64,000 bases of DNA from assembly GCF_032193765.1 (NCBI RefSeq), contig NZ_JAVBIJ010000001.1:2046001-2110000 (forward strand), written 5' to 3'. The stretch is from Rhodoferax potami (lineage in GTDB: Bacteria > Pseudomonadota > Gammaproteobacteria > Burkholderiales > Burkholderiaceae_C). Below, piece after piece: positions 51,676 through 61,053 of this stretch (the stretch's first letter is position 1; each line of letters begins with the position of its first letter). The translations under genes were made by a program, and so were the position numbers. The notes under the pieces were generated by a model. That model made no database searches. It worked only from the letters and a program-made list of their open reading frames with translations, and had not been told where the DNA came from.

Positions 51676-54030
51676 GTGGGTGGGTTGCAGATCAACACAG
51701 TTTACGCAGACCGGCCACGGCACACCGTGCCCAAGGTCACCAAGGCTACAGACAAGCTGCGCCTGGTTATTGCTACTATTTTGATAGCTACCAGCGCAGG
51801 ATCCGCATGCGCCAACGCCACTTTTGAGCAAGTAAAGGCTGGCTACAGGCCCTCAGACACCTTGCTGCTCGACCGCCAAGGCGAAGTGCTGCACCGCCTG
51901 CGCACCGATGCCACGGTGCGCCGCGGGCAATGGGTGGCGCTGGCCGATGTGTCGCCCGCCCTGCGCACGGCGCTGGTGCTCTCCGAGGACAAGCGCTTTT
52001 ACGAGCACAGCGGGGTGGACTGGCGGGCCGTGTCCGCCGCGGCCTGGGGCAATCTGTGGAACACCCGCACACGCGGTGCATCCACACTGACCATGCAGCT
52101 GGCGGGTTTGCTGGATGAGGACTTGCGGCGCGGTGGTGGCGGCCGCAGTGTGGTGCAAAAAGTGGGGCAAACCCTCTCGGCCCAAAGCCTGGAGCGCAGC
52201 TGGCGCAAAGACCAGATTCTGGAGGCCTACCTGAACCTGGTGCCCTTCCGCGGGGAGCTGGTGGGCATTGATGCGCTGAGCCGCAGCCTGTTTGGCAAAG
52301 CGCCACATGGCCTGGACAACCGTGAGGCCGCGATCACGGCCGCCCTGATTCGCGCCCCCAATGCCAAAGAGACCCAAGTGGCACAGCGCGCCTGCAGCGT
52401 ACTCAGCAGCCTGGAGGCCCCTGCCGAAACATCCACGTCAACATCAAAGACAGCAGCAACTACCAGCGCGGCCAGCGGCTGCGACGCCATCGCGCTGATG
52501 GTGTCTGGCACCCTGAGCCGCCGTGAGTTTGCCGCCAGCGAGGGCTTGGCCCCCCATGTGGCGCGGCAGCTGCTGCGCCCCCCGAGTGCGGCAAGCCCCG
52601 AGGGTGCTTCGGCCCCGACCACGGTGCGCAGCAGCTTGAGCGCGCCCTTGCAGCGCTTTACCCAACTCACCCTGCAAACCCAGCTGCGCGAGCTGGCCGG
52701 TCGCCATGTGGAAGATGCAGCCGCCCTGGTGCTGGACAACGCCAGCGGCGAGGTGCTGGCTTGGGTCAACAGTAGCGGCCCCTTGAGCGCCGCGCCCGAG
52801 GTGGACTTTGTGACCTCGCTGCGCCAGCCCGGCTCCACGCTCAAGCCATTTTTGTACGGGCAGGCGCTCGCAGAGAGGCGCATCACCGCCGCCTCCCTGC
52901 TCGAAGACTCTGCTACCCAGATCCAGACGAGTGGTGGCCTTTACATCCCGCAAAACTACGACCGCCAGTTCAAAGGCTGGGTGTCAGCCCGCACGGCACT
53001 GGGCGCCTCGCTCAATGTGCCTGCAGTGCGCACGCTGGTCATGGTGTCGCCCGACGCTTTTCAGAAACAGCTGGCCCGACTGGGCATGCCGCTCAAAGAG
53101 AGCGGCGACTTTTTTGGCTACAGCCTGGCCCTGGGCAGTGCTGAGACCACGCTGCTCAACCTGACCAACAGCTACCGCACCCTGGCCAATGGCGGCCGGG
53201 CCAGCCCCACCCGCCTCACCGTGGGCCGCACGCATCCGCCCTTCAGCCCGGCGCTGGATGCGCGGGCCGCCTTCATCGTGGGCGACATCCTCAGTGACCC
53301 GATGGCGCGTGCCCGTACCTTCGGCACCGACAGCGTGTTAGCCACCCGCTTCTGGGCCGCCGTCAAAACCGGCACCAGCAAAGACATGCGCGACAACTGG
53401 GCCGTGGGTTACAGCCAGCGCTACACCGTAGGCGTGTGGGTGGGCAACGCCAACGGCGCGCCCATGTGGGACGTGAGTGGCACCACCGGCGCGGCTCCCA
53501 TCTGGGCAGCGGTGATGAACCAGCTGCACCGCCAACGCAACAGCCGCGCCCCCCAGCCACCCGCGGGACTGGTACAAAAAACGGTGACGGTGGAAGGTGA
53601 AGCGCCCCGTAGCGAGTGGTTCATCAGCGGCACCGAGCAGAGCAGTTTTGCTATGGAAAAAGGAGCTACTCGCGCATACTCCACGAGCGCCAGAGGCCCA
53701 AATGATTCAAAAATCTCCAGTATCAGTGGCCCAGGCACGGCCCGCATCACGGCCCCCACCAACGGCACCATCCTCGCGCTGGACCCCGACATCCCGCCCC
53801 AAGCCCAGCGACTGAGCCTGGAGGCCGAAGGCAGCAACTTGCGCTGGCTGATCGACGGCAAACAAGTCGCCAAAGGCAACACCGCCCTGTGGCTGCCCTG
53901 GCCGGGGCGGCATGTGATTCAGATCGTGGACGCCAAAGGCAAGGTGCTCGACCAGGTGCGCCTGGAGGTGCGGGGCGCCGGCGTCAAGGGCGGCGCGCCA
54001 GCCGCAACAGCCCCAACACGGCGGCCATAA
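51676..54030 (+). CDS. pbpC: Penicillin-binding protein 1C
   Basis: Bifunctional peptidoglycan synthase, usually linked to alpha-2-macroglobulin. 784 residues (E. coli 770) from a GTG at 51676; no better start exists. Hydrophobic signal/anchor about 29-47, GT51 domain (EDKRFYEHSGVDW, GASTLTMQLAG) about 60-230, transpeptidase with Ser387-Thr-Leu-Lys390, Ser445-x-Asn447, Lys564-Thr-Gly566, then the BiPBP_C domain from about 690. Two 59-nt repeat copies are translated inside it: one as the signal peptide, one as a linker at 658-677. Confidence 0.93.
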   Translation: MGGLQINTVYADRPRHTVPKVTKATDKLRLVIATILIATSAGSACANATFEQVKAGYRPSDTLLLDRQGEVLHRLRTDATVRRGQWVALADVSPALRTALVLSEDKRFYEHSGVDWRAVSAAAWGNLWNTRTRGASTLTMQLAGLLDEDLRRGGGGRSVVQKVGQTLSAQSLERSWRKDQILEAYLNLVPFRGELVGIDALSRSLFGKAPHGLDNREAAITAALIRAPNAKETQVAQRACSVLSSLEAPAETSTSTSKTAATTSAASGCDAIALMVSGTLSRREFAASEGLAPHVARQLLRPPSAASPEGASAPTTVRSSLSAPLQRFTQLTLQTQLRELAGRHVEDAAALVLDNASGEVLAWVNSSGPLSAAPEVDFVTSLRQPGSTLKPFLYGQALAERRITAASLLEDSATQIQTSGGLYIPQNYDRQFKGWVSARTALGASLNVPAVRTLVMVSPDAFQKQLARLGMPLKESGDFFGYSLALGSAETTLLNLTNSYRTLANGGRASPTRLTVGRTHPPFSPALDARAAFIVGDILSDPMARARTFGTDSVLATRFWAAVKTGTSKDMRDNWAVGYSQRYTVGVWVGNANGAPMWDVSGTTGAAPIWAAVMNQLHRQRNSRAPQPPAGLVQKTVTVEGEAPRSEWFISGTEQSSFAMEKGATRAYSTSARGPNDSKISSISGPGTARITAPTNGTILALDPDIPPQAQRLSLEAEGSNLRWLIDGKQVAKGNTALWLPWPGRHVIQIVDAKGKVLDQVRLEVRGAGVKGGAPAATAPTRRP
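51770..51828 (+). repeat. 59-nt interspersed element encoding the PbpC signal peptide
   Basis: Plus-strand copy: TTGCTA (1-6), ATAGCTAC (15-22), GCGCA (25-29), TGCGC (39-43), TTTT (53-56). In the pbpC frame it reads IATILIATSAGSACANATF, the hydrophobic core and the probable cleavage region. Confidence 0.65.
53648..53706 (+). repeat. 59-nt interspersed element in the PbpC linker
   Basis: Plus-strand copy: TTGCTAT (1-7), AGCTACTCGCGCATA (17-31), GCGC.AGAGGCC (40-51); 43/59 identical to the intergenic copy at 27579-27637 without gaps. In frame between the transpeptidase and C-terminal domains. Confidence 0.7.
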
Positions 54031-55363
54031 GCACTGCCAGCGCCGCCAAAAGTGCCGCCCACAACACCGGCCCGCGCAGCACCCACTGTGCAGGCATGAG
54101 CGATGCGGCCCACAACTGGGGGGCACCCGGCAGCACCGCCCGCAGCTGCTTGACGGGCCGCAGCGGCACGATGTCAGGCACCATGGCCGGCCCGGGAATC
54201 AGACTCGCCAGCTCTACCGCAGCCTGCGCGGTGCCAGCTCTGCCCGCCACCACGGTGTAAGGCCCTTGGCCTGTGGCCAGAAACAGCACCTGCAAGGGCG
54301 CCAGCTCGGCGGTCAGCCGCAGGCCCCCTGCCGGGAAAGGTACCCCGTTGCCCGCCTCTATGCGCATCTGCGCGATCGGCATCTCTGGCAAAGGCTGCGG
54401 CGGGTTCATGCCTTGCCCGCCCGGCAGCGCATCGCGGTACACCACCGTGGAGGCCAGCAACTTCCACGGCTGCGCAGGGTCGACGCGCGCCGAGATGCGC
54501 AGGGGCACCGGCTCGCCGCCCGGGGGCATGTGCAGGTGCACCGCGCTCACTGGTGTGGCAAACGGAAAAGCCCACACCAGCCCCGAGGTGCCATCGGCAA
54601 CACCTGCGCCTAACTCGGCGCGCACCGGGCTGGCTGCTACGCGTAAGCCCGCCACCCGCCCAGTCAGGCTCGCGAGCTTGACGCCGGTGTGCCCCGGCCA
54701 GGTAATCCGCAAGTAGCGCCCCTCTGCGGCCAGTGGCTCTTCCAACTCGAGAACGGTGTTGACCGGTGAGTCGGCACCGTCAAACCGGTACACGGGCCCC
54801 TTCACCGGCACCGGGGTCCAGTCCTGCAGGTTGTGGCTGACCGCTAGCTGCAGATGCACCAGCGCGTTGCGGGGCCACACGCCCTTCAGGTCCAGGGCCG
54901 CGAGCAGCTGCACCTCGGAGCGCAGGTCGGCAATCGCTTGGATGCTCGTGGATGACAAGGGGAAGGCCCGGGTCTGCACCGCGTGGCGGGGGCGCTGGGA
55001 CGCATCGCCGCCTGTCACGGCATAGGGAATTACCTCGCCCGCGGCGTTGAGCACCCGTACATCGTGGCCGGCGCGACTTTGCAGGCGGGTCAGCGCATCA
55101 GCCGGCAAGGCAATGCGCACCAAGCCGCCGGGCTCCACCCCAGCCACGGTGCCGACCCAGGCGAACTCAGACACACGGGGTGAAGGTGATGGTGGGGATG
55201 CTGCCGCAGGCGGCTCGGCACCGGCCGCCACGGCGCCCCACAGCAGGCCCGAGACTAGTGCGAAGCGGGTGATTTCAATAATTTCACGCGCCGCGGGGTG
55301 GATTTCACGGGCAAACCATCGCCTGCGGACTACGATGCCGCAACGATGAAGGAGACTTTGCAT
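53984..55363 (-). CDS. DUF3999 family membrane protein
   Basis: 459 residues from the ATG at 55363; no later in-frame ATG, GTG or TTG precedes the conserved part. Hydrophobic N-terminal segment about 35-48, a long periplasmic beta-rich region of DUF3999 type (EFAWVGTVAGVEPGGLVRIALP, VLNAAGEVIPYAV, RYLRITWPG), and a C-terminal membrane helix (WAALLAALAVLMAAVLGLL) with a basic tail. Function unknown; relatives pair with DUF2339, absent here. The 3' end overlaps pbpC by 47 nt; the start shares GCATGC with lldD. Confidence 0.8.
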   Translation of the reverse strand: MQSLLHRCGIVVRRRWFAREIHPAAREIIEITRFALVSGLLWGAVAAGAEPPAAASPPSPSPRVSEFAWVGTVAGVEPGGLVRIALPADALTRLQSRAGHDVRVLNAAGEVIPYAVTGGDASQRPRHAVQTRAFPLSSTSIQAIADLRSEVQLLAALDLKGVWPRNALVHLQLAVSHNLQDWTPVPVKGPVYRFDGADSPVNTVLELEEPLAAEGRYLRITWPGHTGVKLASLTGRVAGLRVAASPVRAELGAGVADGTSGLVWAFPFATPVSAVHLHMPPGGEPVPLRISARVDPAQPWKLLASTVVYRDALPGGQGMNPPQPLPEMPIAQMRIEAGNGVPFPAGGLRLTAELAPLQVLFLATGQGPYTVVAGRAGTAQAAVELASLIPGPAMVPDIVPLRPVKQLRAVLPGAPQLWAASLMPAQWVLRGPVLWAALLAALAVLMAAVLGLLRLARRP

Positions 55364-56507
55364 GCCTGTGATCACGAATATTGAAGACTTGCGCGTTCTG
55401 GCCCAAAAGCGGGTACCCCGCATGTTTTACGACTACGCCGACTCCGGCTCCTGGACCGAAGGCACATACCGTGCCAATGAAGAAGATTTCCAGAAGATCA
55501 AGCTGCGCCAGCGCGTCGCCGTGAACATGGAAAACCGCACCACTGCCACCACCATGGTGGGCACCGCGGCCAAAATGCCGGTGGCGATTGCGCCCGTGGG
55601 CCTGACCGGCATGCAACACGCCGATGGCGAGATCCATGCTGCGCGGGCTGCCGAAAAGTTCGGCGTTCCCTTCACGCTGTCCACCATGAGCATTTGCTCT
55701 ATCGAGGACATTGCCGAGAACACCAGCGCCCCCTTCTGGTTCCAGCTCTACATGATGCGGGACCGCAACGCCATGGCCAAAATGATCGAGCGCGCCCGTG
55801 CCGCGCGCTGCAGTGCCCTGGTGCTGACGCTGGACCTGCAAGTCATCGGCCAGCGCCACAAAGACCTGAAAAACGGCTTGAGCGCGCCACCCCGCCCCAC
55901 GATTGGCAACATCATCAACCTGGCCACCAAGCCGCGCTGGTGCCTGGGCATGTTGGGCACCAAGCGCCACACCTTCCGCAACCTGGTGGGACATGTGGAG
56001 TCGGTCAGCGACATGAAGTCGCTGGCCGCCTGGACCAACGAACAGTTCGACCCCCGCCTGTCGTGGGACGATGTGAAATGGGTCAAAGAGAAATGGGGCG
56101 GCAAGCTCATCCTCAAGGGCATTCAGGATGTAGAAGACGCGGTGTTGGCCGCCCAGAGCGGTGCCGATGCGATTGTGGTGAGCAACCACGGCGGCCGCCA
56201 GCTGGACGGCGCCCCCAGCAGCATCAGCGCACTGCCGGCCATCGTGGCGGCCGTGGGCGACCAACTCGAAGTCTGGATGGATGGCGGCATCCGCAGCGGG
56301 CAGGATGTGCTCAAGGCCTGGGCACTGGGCGCCAAGGGCACCATGATCGGCCGCGCGATGGTTTACGGCTTGGGCGCCATGGGCGAGGCCGGAGTGACCA
56401 AGGCGCTGCAGATCATCCACAAAGAGCTGGACGTGACCATGGCCTTCTGCGGCCACACCAACATCCAAAACGTGGACCGCAACATTCTGGTGCCGGGCAC
56501 CTACTGA
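55362..56507 (+). CDS. lldD: FMN-dependent L-lactate dehydrogenase
   Basis: Membrane-associated flavoenzyme oxidising L-lactate to pyruvate into the respiratory chain. 381 residues, (S)-2-hydroxy-acid oxidase TIM barrel: YDYADSGSWTEGTYR, GLTGMQHADGEIHAARAAEKFG, catalytic His276 in SNHGGRQLDG, and MDGGIRSGQDVLKA. GGAG precedes the ATG. No lactate permease or lldR is nearby; other 2-hydroxy acids cannot be excluded. Confidence 0.92.
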   Translation: MPVITNIEDLRVLAQKRVPRMFYDYADSGSWTEGTYRANEEDFQKIKLRQRVAVNMENRTTATTMVGTAAKMPVAIAPVGLTGMQHADGEIHAARAAEKFGVPFTLSTMSICSIEDIAENTSAPFWFQLYMMRDRNAMAKMIERARAARCSALVLTLDLQVIGQRHKDLKNGLSAPPRPTIGNIINLATKPRWCLGMLGTKRHTFRNLVGHVESVSDMKSLAAWTNEQFDPRLSWDDVKWVKEKWGGKLILKGIQDVEDAVLAAQSGADAIVVSNHGGRQLDGAPSSISALPAIVAAVGDQLEVWMDGGIRSGQDVLKAWALGAKGTMIGRAMVYGLGAMGEAGVTKALQIIHKELDVTMAFCGHTNIQNVDRNILVPGTY

Positions 56508-56523
56508 AACTGGCGCGTGCGGC

Positions 56524-57876
56524 TTAGCGGTAGCCCGCTGCAGTCATGATTTCGTTGACACGCCGCACAATGTCACCTAACGCAAGGATGGCCGGCTTGG
56601 CGCCGGTCAGGCCTTGGTGCACCGCGGCGCCCAAGGGGCCGGTGTTGATTTCGTCCCACTCGGGGATGATGGGGCGCCAATCAGGGCTTGCGTAGCGGAG
56701 CTGCTCTTTCAGGGTCACGAACTCAGGGAACATGCGCACCAGCGACACGTCTTCCATCGTCGACACCCGGGTGGGCCCGCCGCCCAGCCTGACCACCGCC
56801 TTGTCCTGGGCCTTGGAGGTCAGCCACTGCATCAGCAAAAACGAGGCCTCCGAGCGGGCGGAGGTGCGGGGAATCGCCAGGCCCAGCCCGCCGGATTGCG
56901 AGGCGTATTGCACCCCCTTAGGGTGCAAGACATAGCTGACTTTGCCGTCAATTTTGGACGCCGGAGAGTTGCGCACCGCGCCGAACACGGCCGTTGAGTC
57001 GAGGTACATAGCGCTCTCGCCCTGCAGAAAACTCGAGAGCATGTCGTTGTACGAAAAGTTAGCCATGCCCTTGGGGCCGGTGTCTGCAATGTGTTTGAGC
57101 AATTGCAGCGCTTGCACACCCGGCGCTTTGTGGAAAAGGGGCATCCAGCGCTCGTCGAACACCTGGCCACCCAGCGCATTGAGGTGCAGCAACCACGCGT
57201 GCACACAGTTGTGGCCGGACTGCCCGCGTGAGGTGAGTGCCGCCATGCCGGTCCGCTCACGCAAAGGGGCGAGCAGCGCCGAGAGCTCGGCATAAGTGCG
57301 TGGGGGCGCAAAGCCATGCTTTTCAAAAACATCGCGGCGGTAGGCCAGCACCGAGGTTTCAGCGCCATACGGCAAACCGTAAAGGCGGGCCCCCGGACCC
57401 GGCAAATAGCCCTTGGGGCCGCCCACCAGCCCGATGTTTTGCACATAGCGCGGCACCAGGTCGCCAAAAGCGTAGTCGGGGTTTGCCAGCTGCTTGTCTT
57501 TGAAGAAGGGCTCCAGCGGCAACAACAGGTTCTTTTTCACAAACTCGCTCTTCCAGGTGACGATGTAAGTCACCAGGTCGAACTCCGACTGGGGCTTGGC
57601 CATTCCCGCCATTTGCACATGCTTCATGCGCAAGATGTTTTCGCGGGCCACGTTCACCTTGATGCCGGTCTCTGCGGTGAACTGGGGCAGCAAACGCAGC
57701 ATCGCGTCGTAGTGGGGGTGATCAGGCACACAAAATGACACGCTTTGCCCACTGAACCGGGCAAAGCGGTCTTCTGCTGCATTGCTGGCCCGGGCAAAAG
57801 CGCTGCCGAACACGGCAAGCGCACCGCTGCCTATCAAACGCCTGCGTCGCGTACTCAAAAAAGACTGTGGAATCAC
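56524..57876 (-). CDS. Family 1 extracellular solute-binding protein
   Basis: 450 residues with an Arg-rich, possibly Tat, signal (STRRRRLIGSGALAVFGSAFARA). Mature protein is a sugar-type ABC solute-binding protein (VTYIVTWKSEFVKKNLLLPLEPFF, YGLPYGAETSVLAYRRDVFEKHG, PDWRPIIPEWDEI). No permease or ATPase genes are in the window, so it is an orphan or serves a system elsewhere. Convergent with lldD (16 nt). Confidence 0.85.
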   Translation of the reverse strand: MIPQSFLSTRRRRLIGSGALAVFGSAFARASNAAEDRFARFSGQSVSFCVPDHPHYDAMLRLLPQFTAETGIKVNVARENILRMKHVQMAGMAKPQSEFDLVTYIVTWKSEFVKKNLLLPLEPFFKDKQLANPDYAFGDLVPRYVQNIGLVGGPKGYLPGPGARLYGLPYGAETSVLAYRRDVFEKHGFAPPRTYAELSALLAPLRERTGMAALTSRGQSGHNCVHAWLLHLNALGGQVFDERWMPLFHKAPGVQALQLLKHIADTGPKGMANFSYNDMLSSFLQGESAMYLDSTAVFGAVRNSPASKIDGKVSYVLHPKGVQYASQSGGLGLAIPRTSARSEASFLLMQWLTSKAQDKAVVRLGGGPTRVSTMEDVSLVRMFPEFVTLKEQLRYASPDWRPIIPEWDEINTGPLGAAVHQGLTGAKPAILALGDIVRRVNEIMTAAGYR

Positions 57877-57993
57877 GACACCGCTTTTTCAGTGCTTGGG
57901 GCGTTTTTGTGTTTTAGTGGCCCCGGATCTCCCTGCCCTCTATTAGACCACTGAGCGGTTTGCACCCCGCCATCGCTTGCTATGCTCGCCGAA

Positions 57994-59232
57994 ATGCCGA
58001 ACGATCTGACCACCCCTGCCCCGCCTGCCGCATCTGTGCGGCGTGTTGCGCACCTGGACATGGATGCGTTTTATGCCTCGGTCGAGTTGCTGCGCTACCC
58101 GCAACTCAAAGGGCTACCCGTGGTGATTGGCGGCGGGCGGCGGCATGCGGATGACGCACTCTTGGTCAAGCATGCCGACACGCCGCTGCACGACATTCCG
58201 GTCGCAGAGTTCCCCCTTCTAGAGGGCTACACCGGGCGCGGCGTCATTACCACCGCCACGTATGCCGCGCGCCAGTTCGGCGTAGGCTCGGCCATGGGCC
58301 TGATGAAAGCGGCCAAGCTGTGCCCGCAGGCCATTTTGTTGCCGGTGGACTTTGCGCAGTACCGGCACTACTCACAACGATTCAAGGCCATCATCACCGA
58401 GATAGCCCCGGTGATGGAAAACCGCGGGGTAGATGAGGTGTACATCGACTTTACCGAGGTGCCCGGCGGCCAGCGCCAAGGGGGAAGGAGCTTGGCAAAG
58501 CTGATCCAAAAGGCAATTTTTGATGACACCGGCCTCACCTGCTCGGTAGGCGTGGCGCCCAACAAGTTGCTGGCCAAAATGGCCAGCGAATTTAACAAGC
58601 CCAACGGTATTGCCATCGTCCAGGAGAGTGACCTGGAAACCATGATTTGGCCCTTGGCCTGTCGCAAAATCAATGGCATCGGCCCCAAAGCCGACGAGAA
58701 GCTCAAAAAACACGGCGTCGAAACCATTGGCCAACTGGCCGCCAAAGATTTGCAATGGCTGATGGACACCTTTGGGCCCCGCACCGGCGCCTGGCTGCAC
58801 GCCGCGGCCCACGGGCAAGACGACCGGCCGGTAGAAACCGAGAGCGAACCGGTCAGCATGAGCCGCGAGACGACCTTTGACCGTGATCTGCATGCGGTGC
58901 GCGACAAGGCCGAACTGGGAGCCATCTTCACCCACTTGTGCGAGCAGGTGGCCGAGGACCTGCAGCGCAAAGGCTACGTGGGTAAAACCATCGGCATCAA
59001 ATTGCGCTTTGACGACTTCAAGAGCGTCACCCGCGACATGACCATCGCGCACTACACCGCCGACGCGGCAGAAATTCGCCGTATTGCCGGCCAATGCCTC
59101 AAACGCGCTCCACTGCAACGCCGGCTCAGGCTGTTGGGGGTAAAAGTGGGCGCACTCGCTGCGTTAGACCCGTCGCACGCCGCTTCAGAGAAGAGTGAAG
59201 CTACCCCCGAGACCGGTTGGCTTTTCGACTGA
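57994..59232 (+). CDS. dinB: DNA polymerase IV
   Basis: Y-family translesion polymerase. 412 residues from the ATG at 57994 (57982 is an alternative): catalytic LDMDAFYASVEL (Asp22, Asp24) and GVDEVYIDF, TCSVGVAPNKLLAKMAS, a thumb with KINGIGPKADEKL, and a little-finger domain. An insert of about 30 residues (51-80) separates GGGRRH from GRGVITTATYAAR in the finger domain; E. coli DinB lacks it. No beta-clamp QLxLF tail is evident (ends ETGWLFD). No LexA box seen upstream. Confidence 0.93.
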   Translation: MPNDLTTPAPPAASVRRVAHLDMDAFYASVELLRYPQLKGLPVVIGGGRRHADDALLVKHADTPLHDIPVAEFPLLEGYTGRGVITTATYAARQFGVGSAMGLMKAAKLCPQAILLPVDFAQYRHYSQRFKAIITEIAPVMENRGVDEVYIDFTEVPGGQRQGGRSLAKLIQKAIFDDTGLTCSVGVAPNKLLAKMASEFNKPNGIAIVQESDLETMIWPLACRKINGIGPKADEKLKKHGVETIGQLAAKDLQWLMDTFGPRTGAWLHAAAHGQDDRPVETESEPVSMSRETTFDRDLHAVRDKAELGAIFTHLCEQVAEDLQRKGYVGKTIGIKLRFDDFKSVTRDMTIAHYTADAAEIRRIAGQCLKRAPLQRRLRLLGVKVGALAALDPSHAASEKSEATPETGWLFD

Positions 59233-59415
59233 GTACGCCGCAGTCTTTGGCCAACCTCATTAACGAGTTCTGCTGCGGGTAGCACATATCTTAGCTTTTG
59301 GCTGCATGGAATTTGCGTGCACGGCTTTTGAAATTGACCAAGATCAAGTCAACGCATAAAGCGAGTGAATCGAACGCTTATCTGCATTGACTTCAAATGG
59401 TCAACGGATGCTAAA

Positions 59416-59442
59416 TAAAGCTGTATTGACAGAAGCCAAACC
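59416..59442 (+). promoter_or_regulatory. Weak flagellar sigma-28-like promoter
   Basis: TAAAGCTG-N11-GCCAAACC against TAAAGTTT-N11-GCCGATAA: spacing exact, -10 poor. It stands 24 nt before the chemoreceptor start, where such a promoter would be expected. The rest of the 233-nt dinB-chemoreceptor gap shows nothing. Confidence 0.25.
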
Positions 59443-59465
59443 ACTAGCTCCAGGAGGAATGATCA

Positions 59466-61025
59466 ATGCGTGTGAACTTACCGGTGACTCAGCGCGAGTA
59501 CGACTATCCCGCCGATCGAATGCTGGTGTCGATGACCGACAGCAAAGGCGTCATCACCCATTGCAACCACGCCTTCGTGGAGACCAGCGGATTCACCTAC
59601 GAAGAGCTCATCGGCCAGAACCACAACCTGGTGCGCCATCCGGATATGCCGCCTGCTGCCTACCGGGATATGTGGAACACCATTGGCCACGGCCACCCTT
59701 GGACCGCCCTGGTGAAAAACCGACGCAAAGACGGTGACCACTATTGGGTGCAAGCCAACGTCACGCCGGTTCTGGAAAACGGCAAGCCCAAGGGCTATAT
59801 GTCGGTGCGGGTCAAACCAAGCCGTCAGGAAATCGCCGCGGCCGAGGCCCTTTACGCGCAGTTGCGGGATGAAGAAAAGTCAGGAAAGTCCACCGTCTAT
59901 TTGCGGGGCGGACACGTCCGCTACCGTGGAATCAGGGGTTGGGCTGGTGCCTTGGGCCGGATGAATTTGACCACCCGCCTGGGCCTGGCGCTCGTCGGGA
60001 TGGTGTGCCTTGGCATGGTTCCGGATTTCCTGGGCCTACAAGGCAGCACGCTGTTCTGGGCGCAGCTCGCCTCGTTGGTCGTGGGGGCTACAGGGGTGCT
60101 CACATGGTTCAGGGTTCGCTTATCCGCAGGAATGGGAGCGGCTCAACAGTTCGCTTATGACCTTGCTGGTTGCAACCTGCGCAGCTCTGTTAACAGCGAC
60201 TATCCGCCGCCTTTGGGCGACATGATCGGTGCGCTGCGCCAGATCCAAATCAACCTGCGCGCAGTGGTGGGGGATGTGCGCGAAGAGGTGGACATCCTGA
60301 CCAAATCTGCCAGCGAGATTGCATCGGGCAGCATGGATTTGTCAGGGCGTACTGAATCCCAGGCCAGCAGCCTGGAAGAAACTGCAGCTTCAATGGAAGA
60401 GCTCTCGAGCACGGTCAAACAAACCGCAGACACCGCCAGCCGTGTTGCCGAGCAAAGCGCGCGCAGCACCCAAGCCGCATCCAACGGCGGCGAGGTGGTT
60501 CACAAAGTGATTCAGTCCATGGAAGAGATCGACCGCTCCTCCAGCAAAATGCGCGACATCATTGGCGTGATCGAGGGGATTGCCTTCCAGACCAACATCC
60601 TGGCGCTGAACGCTGCCGTTGAGGCAGCCCGTGCGGGTGAGCAAGGCCGGGGCTTTGCGGTGGTGGCCAGCGAAGTGCGGGCATTGGCCCAGCGCAGCGC
60701 GACAGCCGCCAAAGAAATCCGGGAGCTGATTGCCCAGTCGTCCGAGCAGATTTCTGAAGGCTCCAACCAGATGCGCAGCGCCGGCGAAACCATCGACCAT
60801 GTGGTGGCCCAGGTCCAGGAAGTGGGCAACCTCATCAACATGATCACCAATGCCGCCAAGGAGCAGGCCATCGGGATCGCCCAAGTCAACGAGGCGGTGA
60901 CCCAGCTGGACACCGTGACCCAACAAAACGCCGCCTTGGCCGAGGAGTCTGCCGCCTCCGCGGACGGACTCACAGACAGCACCGCTTCCGTTGCCCGGGC
61001 CATCCAGGTATTCCAGCTACCATAG
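59466..61025 (+). CDS. Aer-like PAS chemoreceptor
   Basis: 519 residues: N-terminal PAS domain about 15-120 ([33 protein letters not shown]), two closely spaced membrane helices about 172-190 and 195-215, and a methyl-accepting signalling domain about 270-500 with the hairpin tip [23 protein letters not shown]. This is the Aer architecture for energy or redox taxis, with no periplasmic domain. AGGAGG lies 8 nt before the ATG. The GGDEF-EAL gene follows after 28 nt. Confidence 0.92.
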   Translation: MRVNLPVTQREYDYPADRMLVSMTDSKGVITHCNHAFVETSGFTYEELIGQNHNLVRHPDMPPAAYRDMWNTIGHGHPWTALVKNRRKDGDHYWVQANVTPVLENGKPKGYMSVRVKPSRQEIAAAEALYAQLRDEEKSGKSTVYLRGGHVRYRGIRGWAGALGRMNLTTRLGLALVGMVCLGMVPDFLGLQGSTLFWAQLASLVVGATGVLTWFRVRLSAGMGAAQQFAYDLAGCNLRSSVNSDYPPPLGDMIGALRQIQINLRAVVGDVREEVDILTKSASEIASGSMDLSGRTESQASSLEETAASMEELSSTVKQTADTASRVAEQSARSTQAASNGGEVVHKVIQSMEEIDRSSSKMRDIIGVIEGIAFQTNILALNAAVEAARAGEQGRGFAVVASEVRALAQRSATAAKEIRELIAQSSEQISEGSNQMRSAGETIDHVVAQVQEVGNLINMITNAAKEQAIGIAQVNEAVTQLDTVTQQNAALAEESAASADGLTDSTASVARAIQVFQLP

Positions 61026-61053
61026 GGATGCAAACCACCATGATTTGGAAGAT

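Noticed and set aside
57920..57993. LexA box upstream of dinB
   Set aside because: No CTG-N10-CAG at or near the required spacing.
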